From: CAVTRI01 sp963737075
GTDB taxonomy: Bacteria > Actinomycetota > Acidimicrobiia > Acidimicrobiales > Palsa-688
Reading direction: 5' to 3'
Length of the DNA stretch: 64,000 nt
Assembly: GCA_963737075.1 (NCBI GenBank)
Contig: CAVTRI010000002.1
Span: 1,364,001 to 1,428,000 of the forward strand
Positions 8,099 to 16,156 of this stretch are shown one piece after another. Numbering within the stretch: position 1 is the first letter of the stretch; each line of letters starts with the position of its first letter. Under the pieces are notes generated by a model. It was given only the letters and a program-made list of their open reading frames with translations, ran no database searches and was not told the origin of the DNA. Made by a program: the position numbers and the translations under genes.

Positions 8099-9028
8099 TC
8101 AGCTGCCGGTGCCTGCCCACAGCATCTTGGCCATGGGGTGACCGAGGTCGAACTCGAAGTCCGCGAACTTGGCCGCCTCCTTCTGGAGCTCTTCGACGGT
8201 CCAGAAGCCCTCCTTCTCGATCTTGTCCACGATCGAGAATGGCTGGAAGAGGAAGACCTCTCCGCCGTACACCAGGAACACTCGGCCGTGAATGGGGCAT
8301 CCCTCGGTGCACAGGTAGGCGACGAAGGGCGAGACGTTGGCGGGATGCATCGGCGTCCACTTGTCCTCCGGTGCCGGCTCCTCGAGCCGGGACCCCGGAA
8401 CGGTCGCCGTCAGCCGGGTGGCGGCGGCGGGGGCGATGGCGTTGACCCGTACGCCGTAGCGGGCCAGCTCGGCGTCGGCGATGATCGAGAAGGTGGCGAG
8501 GCCGGTCTTCGCGGCGCCGTAGTTGGTCTGGCCGCGGTTGCCGAACAAGCCCGACGTCGAAGACGTGTTCACCACCGCCCGGGGGGCGGCGGTGCCCGCC
8601 TTGGACTGGTCCCTCCAGTAGGCGGCGGCGTGGCGGGTGGGGCAGAAGTGGCCGCGCAGGTGGACCCGCATGATGGCGTCCCATTCCTCGACCGACATGT
8701 TGGGCAGCATCCGGTCCCGAAGAATGCCGGCGTTGTTGACCAGCACGTGCAGGTCACCAAAGGTGTCGATGGCCTGCTTGACGAGACGCTCGGCGCCCTC
8801 CCAGTCGGCCACGTCGTCGAAGTTGGCGATAGCCTCGCCGCCGGCGGCCTCGATTTCGTCGACCACTTGCTGGGCGGGGGCACGGTCGGCTCCCTCGCCG
8901 GAAGGGTCGCCGCCCAGGTCGTTGACCACGACCTTGGCGCCTTCTTTGGCGAACAGCAGCGCATGCTCCCGGCCTATACCCCGTCCGGCTCCGGTGATGA
9001 TGGCGACGCGACCTGCCAGCGTGTTCAC
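8099..9028 (-). CDS. SDR family 3-hydroxyacyl-CoA dehydrogenase-like oxidoreductase
   Basis: 309 residues. The N-terminal Rossmann motif VAIITGAGRGIGREHALLFAKEGA, the NNAG motif at VLVNNAGILRDRM, the catalytic Ser in NTSSTSGLFGN and YGAAK (YxxxK) mark a classical SDR. The GREHALLFA and VVNDLGG wording is that of the HSD17B4/MFE-2-type 3-hydroxyacyl-CoA dehydrogenase group, and a ~50-residue C-terminal extension (FSIVDKIEKEGFWTVEELQ) follows the fold. The start is GTG 9028 with a GGGGGT ribosome site 9-10 bases upstream. It most likely oxidises a 3-hydroxyacyl-CoA with NAD(P) during beta-oxidation, next to the ligase downstream and the acyl-CoA dehydrogenase upstream. Confidence 0.88.
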   Translation of the reverse strand: MNTLAGRVAIITGAGRGIGREHALLFAKEGAKVVVNDLGGDPSGEGADRAPAQQVVDEIEAAGGEAIANFDDVADWEGAERLVKQAIDTFGDLHVLVNNAGILRDRMLPNMSVEEWDAIMRVHLRGHFCPTRHAAAYWRDQSKAGTAAPRAVVNTSSTSGLFGNRGQTNYGAAKTGLATFSIIADAELARYGVRVNAIAPAAATRLTATVPGSRLEEPAPEDKWTPMHPANVSPFVAYLCTEGCPIHGRVFLVYGGEVFLFQPFSIVDKIEKEGFWTVEELQKEAAKFADFEFDLGHPMAKMLWAGTGS

Positions 9029-9090
9029 GAGTCGATTACCCCCTATTTGTCGGGCCGGCTTCGCACTATACCCATGCCGCCCCGACCCCG

Positions 9091-10338
9091 TTACCGGCTC
9101 GGGTTCTGCAGCACGTCACGGAACGGGACGTCGCGGTCCACCTGCGGCTCTTTCGCCAGGCCGAGCACCCGCTCGCCGATCGTGTTGCGCTGGATCTCGC
9201 TGGTGCCGCCCGCGATGGCCCGCATCGGCGCGAAGCACATGGCGTGCGCGAGCGCTCCGCCGTCGGCGTCAGGCGCCTCCTGCCACCCCACTTCTGGCTT
9301 CGCCGCCGGGCCGCTCGGGCCCCAGGCCTGCGACGCCGGGCCGGCCAACGCCATGCCCAGGCTCGCTGCCTGACGGGCCAGGAGAGCGGTGGCCAGCTTG
9401 GCGACCGACCCCCGGGAGCCGACCTGGATCCCGGCCGCGAGCTCGTCACGGAGCTTCTGGCCCATGAGGCTCAGCACGCGCTCGGAGATGTACAGCTTGA
9501 CCAGCTCCTGGCGGACGATCGGGTCGCCGCTCAGCCCCCGCTTGCGGGCCATGTCGACGAACTGCGACGAGGCCGGCTGCGCCCATCCCTGACCGCTGCC
9601 TCCGGCGCCGGTGCCGGCGCCCAGCGCCAGTCGCTCGTGGGTCAGCATGGCGGTGAGGGCCCGCCATCCGTCGTTCTCTCTTCCCACCAAGGCGTCAGCC
9701 GGTACCCGGACGTTGTCGAGAAAGACCTCGTTGAAATGCGACTCGCCCGTCATCTGCCGCAGGGGGCGGATCGTCACGCCCGGTGCTTTCAGGTCCACGA
9801 TGAACATCGACAGCCCCTGATGCTTGGGCAGGTCGGCGTTGGTCCTCGCCACGCACAGGGCGAGATCGGATTCGAGGGCGCCCGAGGTCCACACCTTCTG
9901 GCCATTGAGCACGTACTCGTCGCCGTCGCGTGTGGCCCTGGTCTGGAGGCCGGCCAGGTCCGAGCCGGCGCCGGGCTCCGACAACAGCTGCGTCCACACC
10001 TCCTCGCCCCGGATCATGGGGGCCACGTGCCGCCGCTTCTGCTCCTCCGAGCCATAGTCGAGCAGGGTGGGCGCACAGATGCCGGTGGTCACCGCCTCGC
10101 CCATCGGTGGCAGCGCGTACCGGGACGCTTCCTCGGTGAACGCCTTCTGGTGCTCGGCGGTCAGGCCCTGCCCCCCGTAGGCCGGCTCCAATGTGATGCC
10201 CAGGAGCCCGGCATCCCACAAAGCCATACGGAAGCGCCGGCCGGCGGCGACGTCGACCGGGTCCCACGGGCTGAACCGCCCCGCGTTGTCGGCCAGCCAG
10301 CGGCGGGCATGGTCGCGGAACTCGGCGACGCCGATCAC
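9091..10338 (-). CDS. Acyl-CoA dehydrogenase (FadE-type)
   Basis: 415 residues with the full acyl-CoA dehydrogenase fold: N-terminal helical domain (GITLEPAYGGQGLTAEHQ), middle beta domain with TQLLSEPGAGSDLA and EYVLNGQKVWTSG, and C-terminal domain with AIAGGTSEIQRNTIGERVLGL, the FAD-binding end. It forms the 2,3-double bond of an acyl-CoA and passes electrons to ETF, whose genes lie at 11.9-13.6 kb. GTG 10338 overlaps the crotonase stop (GTGA), which decides the start; longer versions would run through that gene. Residues ~338-352 contain GPSGPAAKPEVGWQEA, encoded by the GC-rich repeat also found in etfA and in the ligase at 49795. Confidence 0.9.
   Translation of the reverse strand: MIGVAEFRDHARRWLADNAGRFSPWDPVDVAAGRRFRMALWDAGLLGITLEPAYGGQGLTAEHQKAFTEEASRYALPPMGEAVTTGICAPTLLDYGSEEQKRRHVAPMIRGEEVWTQLLSEPGAGSDLAGLQTRATRDGDEYVLNGQKVWTSGALESDLALCVARTNADLPKHQGLSMFIVDLKAPGVTIRPLRQMTGESHFNEVFLDNVRVPADALVGRENDGWRALTAMLTHERLALGAGTGAGGSGQGWAQPASSQFVDMARKRGLSGDPIVRQELVKLYISERVLSLMGQKLRDELAAGIQVGSRGSVAKLATALLARQAASLGMALAGPASQAWGPSGPAAKPEVGWQEAPDADGGALAHAMCFAPMRAIAGGTSEIQRNTIGERVLGLAKEPQVDRDVPFRDVLQNPSR
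9279..9323 (-). repeat. GC-rich intragenic repeat, FadE copy
   Basis: On the minus strand this reads GGGCCCGAGCGGCCCGGCGG, then a variable middle, then GGGGTGGCAGG. The same order is found at 13589 (end of etfA) and twice, plus a partial copy, at 50268-50371. It is in frame and encodes GPSGPAA followed by a Pro/Gly tail in all three proteins. Confidence 0.6.
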
Positions 10339-11264
10339 GTGAACGGGCTCAGCGAGCGGGGGCGGGCGCTCGCACCGAGATCCTTGACTGCCGGCACGAT
10401 GGGCGGGGCTTCCCGCCACGAAGTGATGCCGTCCTCGGGCAGGGCCGCCGGCATCTTGTTGTCGTGGACCTCGGCCCAGTGCGCGTGGTTGAGCTGGTGC
10501 AGCGTGAAACACGACTGCAGGGCGTTGTAGAAGCCCATGTTGTCGACCGTTTGGTTGACGGATTCTTTGATCATGAGGGCGGTCATGGTCGGCAGGGCGG
10601 CGATACGCTGCGCGTATTCGAGTGTGCGGTCGCTGAGCTCGTCGGCGGGAAACACCTTGGACACCATTCCAAGGTTGTAGGCCTCGTCGACACTGAGCGA
10701 GTCGCCGGTGAGCAGCATCTCCTTGGCCTTGCGGGGACCGAACTCCCATGGATGGCCGAAGTATTCGAGGCCGCACATGCCGAGCCGCGTGCCGACCACC
10801 TCGGCGAAGGTCGTGCCTTCAGCGGCCACGATGAGGTCGCACGCCCACGCCAGCATCAGCCCGGCGGCGTACACGGGGCCGTGGACCTGGGCGATGGTGA
10901 TCTTGCGCAGGTTGCGCCAGCGCAGCGTGTTTTCGAAGAAATAGTGCCACTCTCCCAGCATCCGGGCCTCCGCCCCTTTGCGCGTGGCGCCGTTCATGCG
11001 GAACGTGGGGTGCTGATCGGGACCGGGTGTGCGTTCGGCGATGGACTCCTTCGAGCCGAGATCGTGACCGGACGAGAACATCTTGCCCGCCCCGCCCAGG
11101 ATCACGACGCGCACCTCGTCGTCTTCCTCGGCCTGGGTGAACGCCTCACCCAGCTCCACGAGCAACCCGCGGTTCTGGGCGTTGCGGGCGTCGACCCGGT
11201 TCAGCATGACCCGGGCGACCTTGCCCTCGTCGAGCGTCTCGTAGGTGATGTACTTCCAGTCCAC
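10335..11264 (-). CDS. Enoyl-CoA hydratase/isomerase family protein
   Basis: 309 residues, longer than a typical ~260-residue crotonase because of an insertion at residues ~70-110 (SKESIAERTPGPDQHPTFRM onward). The crotonase core is clear: VARVMLNRVDARNAQN, GAGKMFSSGHDLGS (oxyanion hole) and VHGPVYAAGLMLAWACDLIVAA. The first catalytic Glu position is not Glu (AAGLMLAW), while the second region has FAEVVGTRLGM, so chemistry other than plain hydration is possible. The start is GTG 11264. It overlaps the FadE gene by GTGA and is probably its partner in one beta-oxidation step. It is divergent from the hypothetical gene leading the etf operon, with 133 bp between. Confidence 0.85.
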   Translation of the reverse strand: MDWKYITYETLDEGKVARVMLNRVDARNAQNRGLLVELGEAFTQAEEDDEVRVVILGGAGKMFSSGHDLGSKESIAERTPGPDQHPTFRMNGATRKGAEARMLGEWHYFFENTLRWRNLRKITIAQVHGPVYAAGLMLAWACDLIVAAEGTTFAEVVGTRLGMCGLEYFGHPWEFGPRKAKEMLLTGDSLSVDEAYNLGMVSKVFPADELSDRTLEYAQRIAALPTMTALMIKESVNQTVDNMGFYNALQSCFTLHQLNHAHWAEVHDNKMPAALPEDGITSWREAPPIVPAVKDLGASARPRSLSPFT

Positions 11265-11384
11265 GGCGGATCCTCCCTCAGGGCGCGCCGACCGCGTGCC
11301 TCACGTTGCGCGGAATGCTACCGAGCCCAAACAACCAGGGGCAAAGCTGCACTTGGACTTGAAGGGGCCAATGCGGTTTGTGGT

Positions 11385-11390
11385 TACCAT
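11385..11390 (+). promoter_or_regulatory. Probable -10 box of the etf operon
   Basis: TACCAT ends 7 nt before the ATG at 11398, the spacing of leaderless actinobacterial transcripts. No good Shine-Dalgarno sequence precedes this ATG, which agrees. A matching -35 is not obvious. Confidence 0.4.
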
Positions 11391-11397
11391 AGGGCGC

Positions 11398-11838
11398 ATG
11401 TCTGAGGCAGACGGAACGGACCACGACCACGAAATCGCCATCAAAGGCGGGTCGTTTTCCCTGAGCGATCTCGGCCACCTGATGCCGGGCATGGCCGAGG
11501 TCATGCCGCTGGTCGGCGCGCGGATTTGGAAGTGCTACTACGCGGGCCAGGCCAAGAACCGGGCGCTGGCTCGGTTCCAGCTTTCGGAGGCGGTCAACTT
11601 GATGGAGAAGGGCGCCATTCTCCGCCCCAAGTACGCAGACAACATGGAAAAGTTCATCAACGGCAGCGTCGCCGCCCTGCGCACGATCATTGAGTCGGAA
11701 GACTGGGACGCGTTCGAGGGGGCGTTCAAGACGATGGTCGACGAGGCCAACGGTTATCACGAGTTCTACGACAAGTCCTTCCTCCGCTGGAAGGTTCCCG
11801 ATCAGCCCCCGCCTGACCTGGATCTCAGCGCCACCTGA
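11398..11838 (+). CDS. Hypothetical protein preceding etfB
   Basis: 146 residues, no signal peptide, mostly helical, mixed charge. I do not recognise a named domain. Features: an acidic/His start (EADGTDHDHE), a middle KCYYAGQAKNRALARFQLSE, and a C-terminal half NGYHEFYDKSFLRWKVP rich in aromatic residues. It lies 18 bp upstream of etfB on the same strand and probably shares its promoter, so a role connected to acyl-CoA oxidation or electron transfer is a reasonable guess only. ATG 11398 is preferred because the -10 box lies 7 nt upstream; longer in-frame starts would begin inside the promoter. Codon use resembles its neighbours, so I think it is real. Confidence 0.7.
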   Translation: MSEADGTDHDHEIAIKGGSFSLSDLGHLMPGMAEVMPLVGARIWKCYYAGQAKNRALARFQLSEAVNLMEKGAILRPKYADNMEKFINGSVAALRTIIESEDWDAFEGAFKTMVDEANGYHEFYDKSFLRWKVPDQPPPDLDLSAT

Positions 11839-11856
11839 CGCCACGCGGCCGCAGCT

Positions 11857-12627
11857 ATGAAGATCGCGGTCTGCGTCAAACACGTGCCAGATGGGCGTAT
11901 CACGATCGACCCTGAGACCATGCGGCTCGACAGGACCGGGCCCGGTGACCTCAACGGTGCGGACCGGTACGCCCTCGAAGAGGCTCTTCATTTGCGCGAC
12001 GCCTCCGGCGCGGAGGTGGTCGTTGTGACGATGGGCCCGCAGAGTGCGTCGGAGACGGTGCGCACCGCACTCGGGCTGGGGGCGGACCGGGGGGTGCTCG
12101 TCAGCGACCCGGATGCCGTCGGCTCCGATGTGCTCGGCACTGCCCGGGTGCTGGCCAAGGTCATCGAGCGGCAGCAGCCCGACCTGGTGCTGTTCGGCCA
12201 GCAGTCCAATGAGGGTGGTGGCGCGCTGCTGTGGGCCGCGGTCGCCGATCTGCTGCATTGGCCGTTCGTGTCGCAGGCGTCCACCCTGGTGGTCGACGAA
12301 CAAACGGCACGTGTTGGGCGGCAGACCGAAACCGGCGATGAAGAGCTCGAAGCGCCCCTTCCCGCGATTGTCTCTGTCGGCGACTCGATCAACGAGCCGC
12401 GCTACTCGTCTCTCAAGGGCATGCTCGCCGCCAAGAAGAAGCCGCTCGAGATCGTGCGCCTGGACGACCTCGGTCTCGACGCGTCCGTCGCTGGGGAGGC
12501 GGGGGCCAAGACGTCTGTGCTCAAGGTAGGTTCGCCTCCGGCGCGTGTCGGCGGGGAGAAGATCGAGGACGACGGAACTGCAGCAGAGCGAATCGTCGAG
12601 TTCCTGGTAGCGAAGGGCGCGCTGTGA
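11857..12627 (+). CDS. etfB: Electron transfer flavoprotein beta subunit
   Basis: 256 residues, full length for EtfB. It begins MKIAVCVKHVPDG and carries the FixA/EtfB features GADRYALEEALHLRD, VVVTMGPQSASETVRTALGLGADRG, the FGQQSNEGG loop and the VGDSINEPRYSSLKGMLAAKKKP region used for AMP and partner contacts. With EtfA it takes electrons from the FadE-type acyl-CoA dehydrogenases of this window and delivers them to the ETF:quinone oxidoreductase at 13643. The stop overlaps the etfA start (GTGA), so translation is coupled and stoichiometry conserved. Confidence 0.96.
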   Translation: MKIAVCVKHVPDGRITIDPETMRLDRTGPGDLNGADRYALEEALHLRDASGAEVVVVTMGPQSASETVRTALGLGADRGVLVSDPDAVGSDVLGTARVLAKVIERQQPDLVLFGQQSNEGGGALLWAAVADLLHWPFVSQASTLVVDEQTARVGRQTETGDEELEAPLPAIVSVGDSINEPRYSSLKGMLAAKKKPLEIVRLDDLGLDASVAGEAGAKTSVLKVGSPPARVGGEKIEDDGTAAERIVEFLVAKGAL

Positions 12628-13631
12628 AGGTCCTCGTCTTTCTCGAGCACGAGGGGGGCGAGGTGAACCGCGGGGCGCTCGGCGTCCTATCCAAAGCCGC
12701 CACGCTCGGCACCGGCGAGGTGGCAGCGATCATGTGCGGCGACGGGCCATTGGACGCCATGGCTGCGCAGGCCGGGACCTTCGGTGCCAGTCGCATGTAT
12801 GTGGCCCGGGACTCGGAGCTCGACCAGCCGTTGCCGCAGCCACGAGTGGACGTGCTTGCCGACGTCGTCCGGGACGGCGGTTACGACACCGTCTTGTTTT
12901 CAAATTCTGTGCTGGCAGCCGACGTCGCCGGCGGCCTGGCGGCCCGGCTGGAAGCGGGTATCAACTGGGATCTGACCGACATCGCATGGCGCGACGGCGA
13001 GCTGGTTGGCGCCCGACGTGCCCTGCAGGATTCGGTGCTGGCCGAGGTCGGTTGGCGATCGGAGCGGCGAGTGGCGCTGTTCCGTCCGGGCGCGTTCGAC
13101 GCCAACCCGGTCGGCGGCGGCTCGCCGGCGATCGAGGAGGTGACCGTGTCTCTCCAGGAGTCCTCCCGGGCGGTGCGGATCGTCGGGCAGCAGCCCGTGG
13201 TGGAAGCCGAAGGCCTGTCGATTCAGGACGCCGACGTCGTCGTGGCTGGCGGCATGGGACTGGGGGCACCCGAGCACTTCGCGCTGGCCAAGGAGCTGGC
13301 GGGTGTGCTCGGGGGTGCTGTCGGAGCCACACGTGCCGCCGTGTACGCCGGGTGGTACCCCCGGTCGGCACAGGTCGGCCAGACCGGCAAGACGGTGTCC
13401 CCAAAGCTGTACGTGGCGCTCGGCATTTCGGGCGCCGTCCAGCACAAGGTGGGCATGCAGGGCGCCAAGGTGATCGTTGCTGTCAACAAGGACCCGGCGG
13501 CGCCAATATTCGAGTCCGCCGACCTCGCCGTCGTGGGCGACGTCCACGCCATCGTCCCTCGTCTGATCGAGCTGCTCAAAGAGCGGAAGGGCCCGAGCGG
13601 CCCGGCGGCAGACCCGCCAAGAGCGGGGTGA
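12624..13631 (+). CDS. etfA: Electron transfer flavoprotein alpha subunit
   Basis: 335 residues beginning at a GTG that overlaps the etfB stop. The C-terminal FAD-binding domain is textbook: PRSAQVGQTGKTVSPKLYVA, GISGAVQHKVGMQGAKVIVAVN, and KDPAAPIFESADLAVVGD. The N-terminal domain has the alternating strands of EtfA (VLVFLEHEGGEVNRGALG). The protein ends with an unusual tail, KGPSGPAADPPRAG (about residues 322-335). It lies beyond the last conserved helix (LIELLKER) and is encoded by the dispersed GC-rich repeat; the repeat supplies the stop codon. The ETF:quinone oxidoreductase starts 11 bp downstream. Confidence 0.96.
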   Translation: MKVLVFLEHEGGEVNRGALGVLSKAATLGTGEVAAIMCGDGPLDAMAAQAGTFGASRMYVARDSELDQPLPQPRVDVLADVVRDGGYDTVLFSNSVLAADVAGGLAARLEAGINWDLTDIAWRDGELVGARRALQDSVLAEVGWRSERRVALFRPGAFDANPVGGGSPAIEEVTVSLQESSRAVRIVGQQPVVEAEGLSIQDADVVVAGGMGLGAPEHFALAKELAGVLGGAVGATRAAVYAGWYPRSAQVGQTGKTVSPKLYVALGISGAVQHKVGMQGAKVIVAVNKDPAAPIFESADLAVVGDVHAIVPRLIELLKERKGPSGPAADPPRAG

Positions 13632-13635
13632 CAGG
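13589..13635 (+). repeat. GC-rich intragenic repeat, etfA copy
   Basis: GGGCCCGAGCGGCCCGGCGG, spacer, then GAGCGGGGTGACAGG. It encodes the last residues of EtfA (GPSGPAADPPRAG) and runs over its stop codon into the gap before the next gene. Confidence 0.6.
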
Positions 13636-13642
13636 ACGGCTG

Positions 13643-15322
13643 ATGGTTCGGGCCCGCGACTACCCGCCGCCGTTCCAATGTGCGGATTACATCGCCGAGC
13701 CGACCGATGCCGTCGACGAACGCATCGAAGTCGGCGTGCTCGTGGTCGGCGCCGGTCCGGCTGGACTGGCGTGCGCGATCCGGTTTGGGCAACTGCTCGA
13801 AGCACACCCGGAGGTGGCGGAACGTCTCGGCGACGTGCCCCTCGCCGTCATCGAGAAGGGCAAGCAGCCCGGCGCTCACCTGCTGTCCGGCGCGATCGTC
13901 AATCCTCGCTCGCTGCACACCCTGTTCGGCCCGTCCTTCCGGATTGACGACATGCCCGGATGCGGTCCTGTGCCCGCCGAAGCGGTCTACGTTCTGACAG
14001 AGCGGGCGGCGTTGCCCATCCCTACGCCGCCACCCATGCGCAACCGCGGCAACGTGATCACATCGCTGTCCCGATTCGGCCGCTGGCTGGCAGAGGAGGC
14101 TGAGAAGGCCGGAGCCACCGTCCTCCGCGAGACTGCCGCCCTGCAGCTGCTCGTCTCCGACGGTCACGTGCGCGGTGTCCGTACCGGTGACAAAGGCCGT
14201 GGCGCGCAAGGGGAGCCCCTTTCCAATGTGGAACCCGGGAGCGACATCACGGCGGAGGTCACCGTGCTCGCTGAGGGGACCCAGGGGCATCTGACGGGTG
14301 TCGCCCTGGACCACTTCCGCCTGCGCGGAGGCAGGCCGCAGACGTGGGAACTGGGCGTGAAGGAGGTGTGGAAGGTGTCCCGCCCGCTGGACCGGGTCAT
14401 CCACACCATGGGATGGCCGCTGCGCCCACAGGCTCGATACAGGGAGTTCGGCGGCTCGTTCATTTACCCGATGGGCGACGACATGGTGTCGATCGGGATG
14501 GTCGTCGGGCTGGACTACCGGGACCCGGGCCTGTCCGTACACGACCTGCTGCAGCAGTTCAAGACCCATACGAAGATCCGGCCCGTCCTCGAGGGTGGCC
14601 AGCGCCTGGAATGGGGCGCCAAGACCATTCCGAGCGGCGGGTTCGACGCCCTACCCGCACGGTTACACGCGCCCGGACTGCTCATGTGCGGTGATGGGGT
14701 GGGGATGGTCAACGTTCCAACCCTGAAGGGCATTCACTACGCAATCGAATCCGGACGGCTGGCGGCAGAGGCGGCGTTCGCCGCCGTGGCGGAGGGAGCC
14801 GCGCTGGCGGGCTACGACAGCGCTTTGCGATCCAGCTTCATCTGGCGGGATCTGCTCGAAGTGCGCGACATGCGCCAGGTGTTCGGCCGCGGCTTCCTCG
14901 TCGGTGGCGCCCTGGCCGGAGTCATGACCGCCACCAAGGGGAAGCTGCGCCTCGGCCGGCTCCCGAGCGAACCGGATGACACCCAGCCGCTCGACCAGTC
15001 CGGCGCCGCTCTCGGCTATCCCACCCCCGACGGACGGCTCACCTTCGACAAGCTGTCATCGGTGTTCGCCTCGGGCAACAAGACCCGCGACGACCAGCCC
15101 AACCACATCCGCCTCGAGCGGAGGGTCCCCCCGGAAGTGGCCGAGCTGTGGGTCAACCTCTGCCCGGCGCAGGTGTACACGGCCGGCCCCCCAGAGGCGG
15201 ATGGGTTGTGCACCGTGGACATCGCGGCATCGAACTGCATCCAGTGCGGCGCCATCTCCACGCGAGGCGGTCGCCTGACGCCGCCGGAGGGCGGGTCCGG
15301 CCCGGAGTACACGCTGACCTGA
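13643..15322 (+). CDS. Electron transfer flavoprotein:quinone oxidoreductase (FixC/ETF-QO)
   Basis: 559 residues. It passes electrons from ETF to membrane quinone. N-terminal FAD motif VGVLVVGAGPAGLACAIRFG (residues ~30-50), then SGAIVNPRSLHTLFG, the quinone-site region WELGVKEVWKVSRPLDRVIHTMGWPL, and GDGVGMVNVPTLKGIHYAIESG. The C-terminal ferredoxin-like part has NLCPAQVYTAG and ASNCIQCGAI...PPEGGSGPEY. Canonical ETF-QO ligates its 4Fe-4S cluster with one Cys in CPAxVY and three in CxxCxxC; here the last is Ile (CIQCGAI), so one ligand is replaced or supplied elsewhere. ATG 13643 follows etfA by 11 bp; longer in-frame sequence is the wrong frame of etfA. It is followed almost directly by a convergent gene. 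Confidence 0.92.
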   Translation: MVRARDYPPPFQCADYIAEPTDAVDERIEVGVLVVGAGPAGLACAIRFGQLLEAHPEVAERLGDVPLAVIEKGKQPGAHLLSGAIVNPRSLHTLFGPSFRIDDMPGCGPVPAEAVYVLTERAALPIPTPPPMRNRGNVITSLSRFGRWLAEEAEKAGATVLRETAALQLLVSDGHVRGVRTGDKGRGAQGEPLSNVEPGSDITAEVTVLAEGTQGHLTGVALDHFRLRGGRPQTWELGVKEVWKVSRPLDRVIHTMGWPLRPQARYREFGGSFIYPMGDDMVSIGMVVGLDYRDPGLSVHDLLQQFKTHTKIRPVLEGGQRLEWGAKTIPSGGFDALPARLHAPGLLMCGDGVGMVNVPTLKGIHYAIESGRLAAEAAFAAVAEGAALAGYDSALRSSFIWRDLLEVRDMRQVFGRGFLVGGALAGVMTATKGKLRLGRLPSEPDDTQPLDQSGAALGYPTPDGRLTFDKLSSVFASGNKTRDDQPNHIRLERRVPPEVAELWVNLCPAQVYTAGPPEADGLCTVDIAASNCIQCGAISTRGGRLTPPEGGSGPEYTLT

Positions 15323-15330
15323 GCGACGCG

Positions 15331-16143
15331 TCAGCCAGGGCTCGGGCGAGTGCCGCTCAGGATCACGGCCAGGAGCCGGTCGTCGCGTCCCGAATCGCGG
15401 ACCTCCACCTGTGCAAGCGTCCGGGCCGGTTCTGCGGAGAGCATTCGGGTGCGGGTCACGAACGGCCCCACCCGCCCCGCAGCCAGGTAGTACACGTCGA
15501 GGGTGTCGAGCACATGTGGCACCCCGGCGGCCTCGGTGGCAGCCGTCTGAGCGGCCAGCTCACCCATCAGCGCCGTCACGCCGCCCTGCAGGCTCTCGGT
15601 GGCGTTGAACAGGTCCGGCCGGAGACCCGCAGTCACCACGCCCGGCTCCTTGAGTTGCAGACCGACGTGCTCGGCGAGCGTGGGAGCGACGCGGTCCGGT
15701 ACCGGCGACGGCTCCGTGCGGCGGAACCCGTCGGGGGCCACGTCCTGCGGCCGCGGGGACGCCAGGAACGTCCCCAACGAGGTGGCCACCACGTCCCCGC
15801 TCCCTGCCGCCGTCACGATCGTCTCGCCGACACTCATGGTCCGTCCGGTTTTCACCAACCTCCCGTGCAGCTTCAGTTGCCCGTCAGGGGGCGGCGTGCC
15901 GACCATCCGCACGCCGAGGTTGGCGGTCACCGAGATGCGCGGCATCGTGCGCTGCGAAGCGAGCCGTCCGATGAGCACGTCGGCGAAGGTGATCAGCACC
16001 GCTGCGCTCGGCCAACCCTTCCCCGTGCACAGGTACGGACCAAGGGTCACCCGCCCCCAGCCCACCTGGTCGTCGACGTCGTGCTCCAGCCCCATCGTCG
16101 ACATGAAATGGCCGCCCGCGTCGGCGTGCAGCGGATTGGTCAT
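15331..16143 (-). CDS. Acyl-CoA thioesterase family protein (double hotdog)
   Basis: 270 residues with two hotdog-like halves. The first has GWGRVTLGPYLCTGKGWPSAAVLITFADVLIGRL, followed by SVTANLGVRMVGTPPPDGQLKLHGRLVKTGRT, the strand pattern of PaaI/TesB-type thioesterases. The second ends DTLDVYYLAAGRVGPFVTRTRM...AQVEVRDSGRDDRLLAVILSGTRP. It probably hydrolyses an acyl-CoA to the free acid and CoA, or is a non-catalytic relative; catalytic residues are not obvious. It converges on the ETF-QO gene with 8 bp between and is followed upstream by the APH-like gene after a 13-bp gap, so those two are probably one operon. Confidence 0.72.
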   Translation of the reverse strand: MTNPLHADAGGHFMSTMGLEHDVDDQVGWGRVTLGPYLCTGKGWPSAAVLITFADVLIGRLASQRTMPRISVTANLGVRMVGTPPPDGQLKLHGRLVKTGRTMSVGETIVTAAGSGDVVATSLGTFLASPRPQDVAPDGFRRTEPSPVPDRVAPTLAEHVGLQLKEPGVVTAGLRPDLFNATESLQGGVTALMGELAAQTAATEAAGVPHVLDTLDVYYLAAGRVGPFVTRTRMLSAEPARTLAQVEVRDSGRDDRLLAVILSGTRPSPG

Positions 16144-16156
16144 GCGGCGAACCTAG

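Noticed and set aside
12734..13642. 300-codon N-terminal extension of ETF-QO
   Set aside because: It is the wrong frame of etfA; the FAD motif lies ~30 residues after ATG 13643, as in the family.
13223..14569. Minus-strand open frame of 448 codons across etfA and ETF-QO
   Set aside because: Antisense to two well-supported genes, no family signature, composition of a shadow frame.
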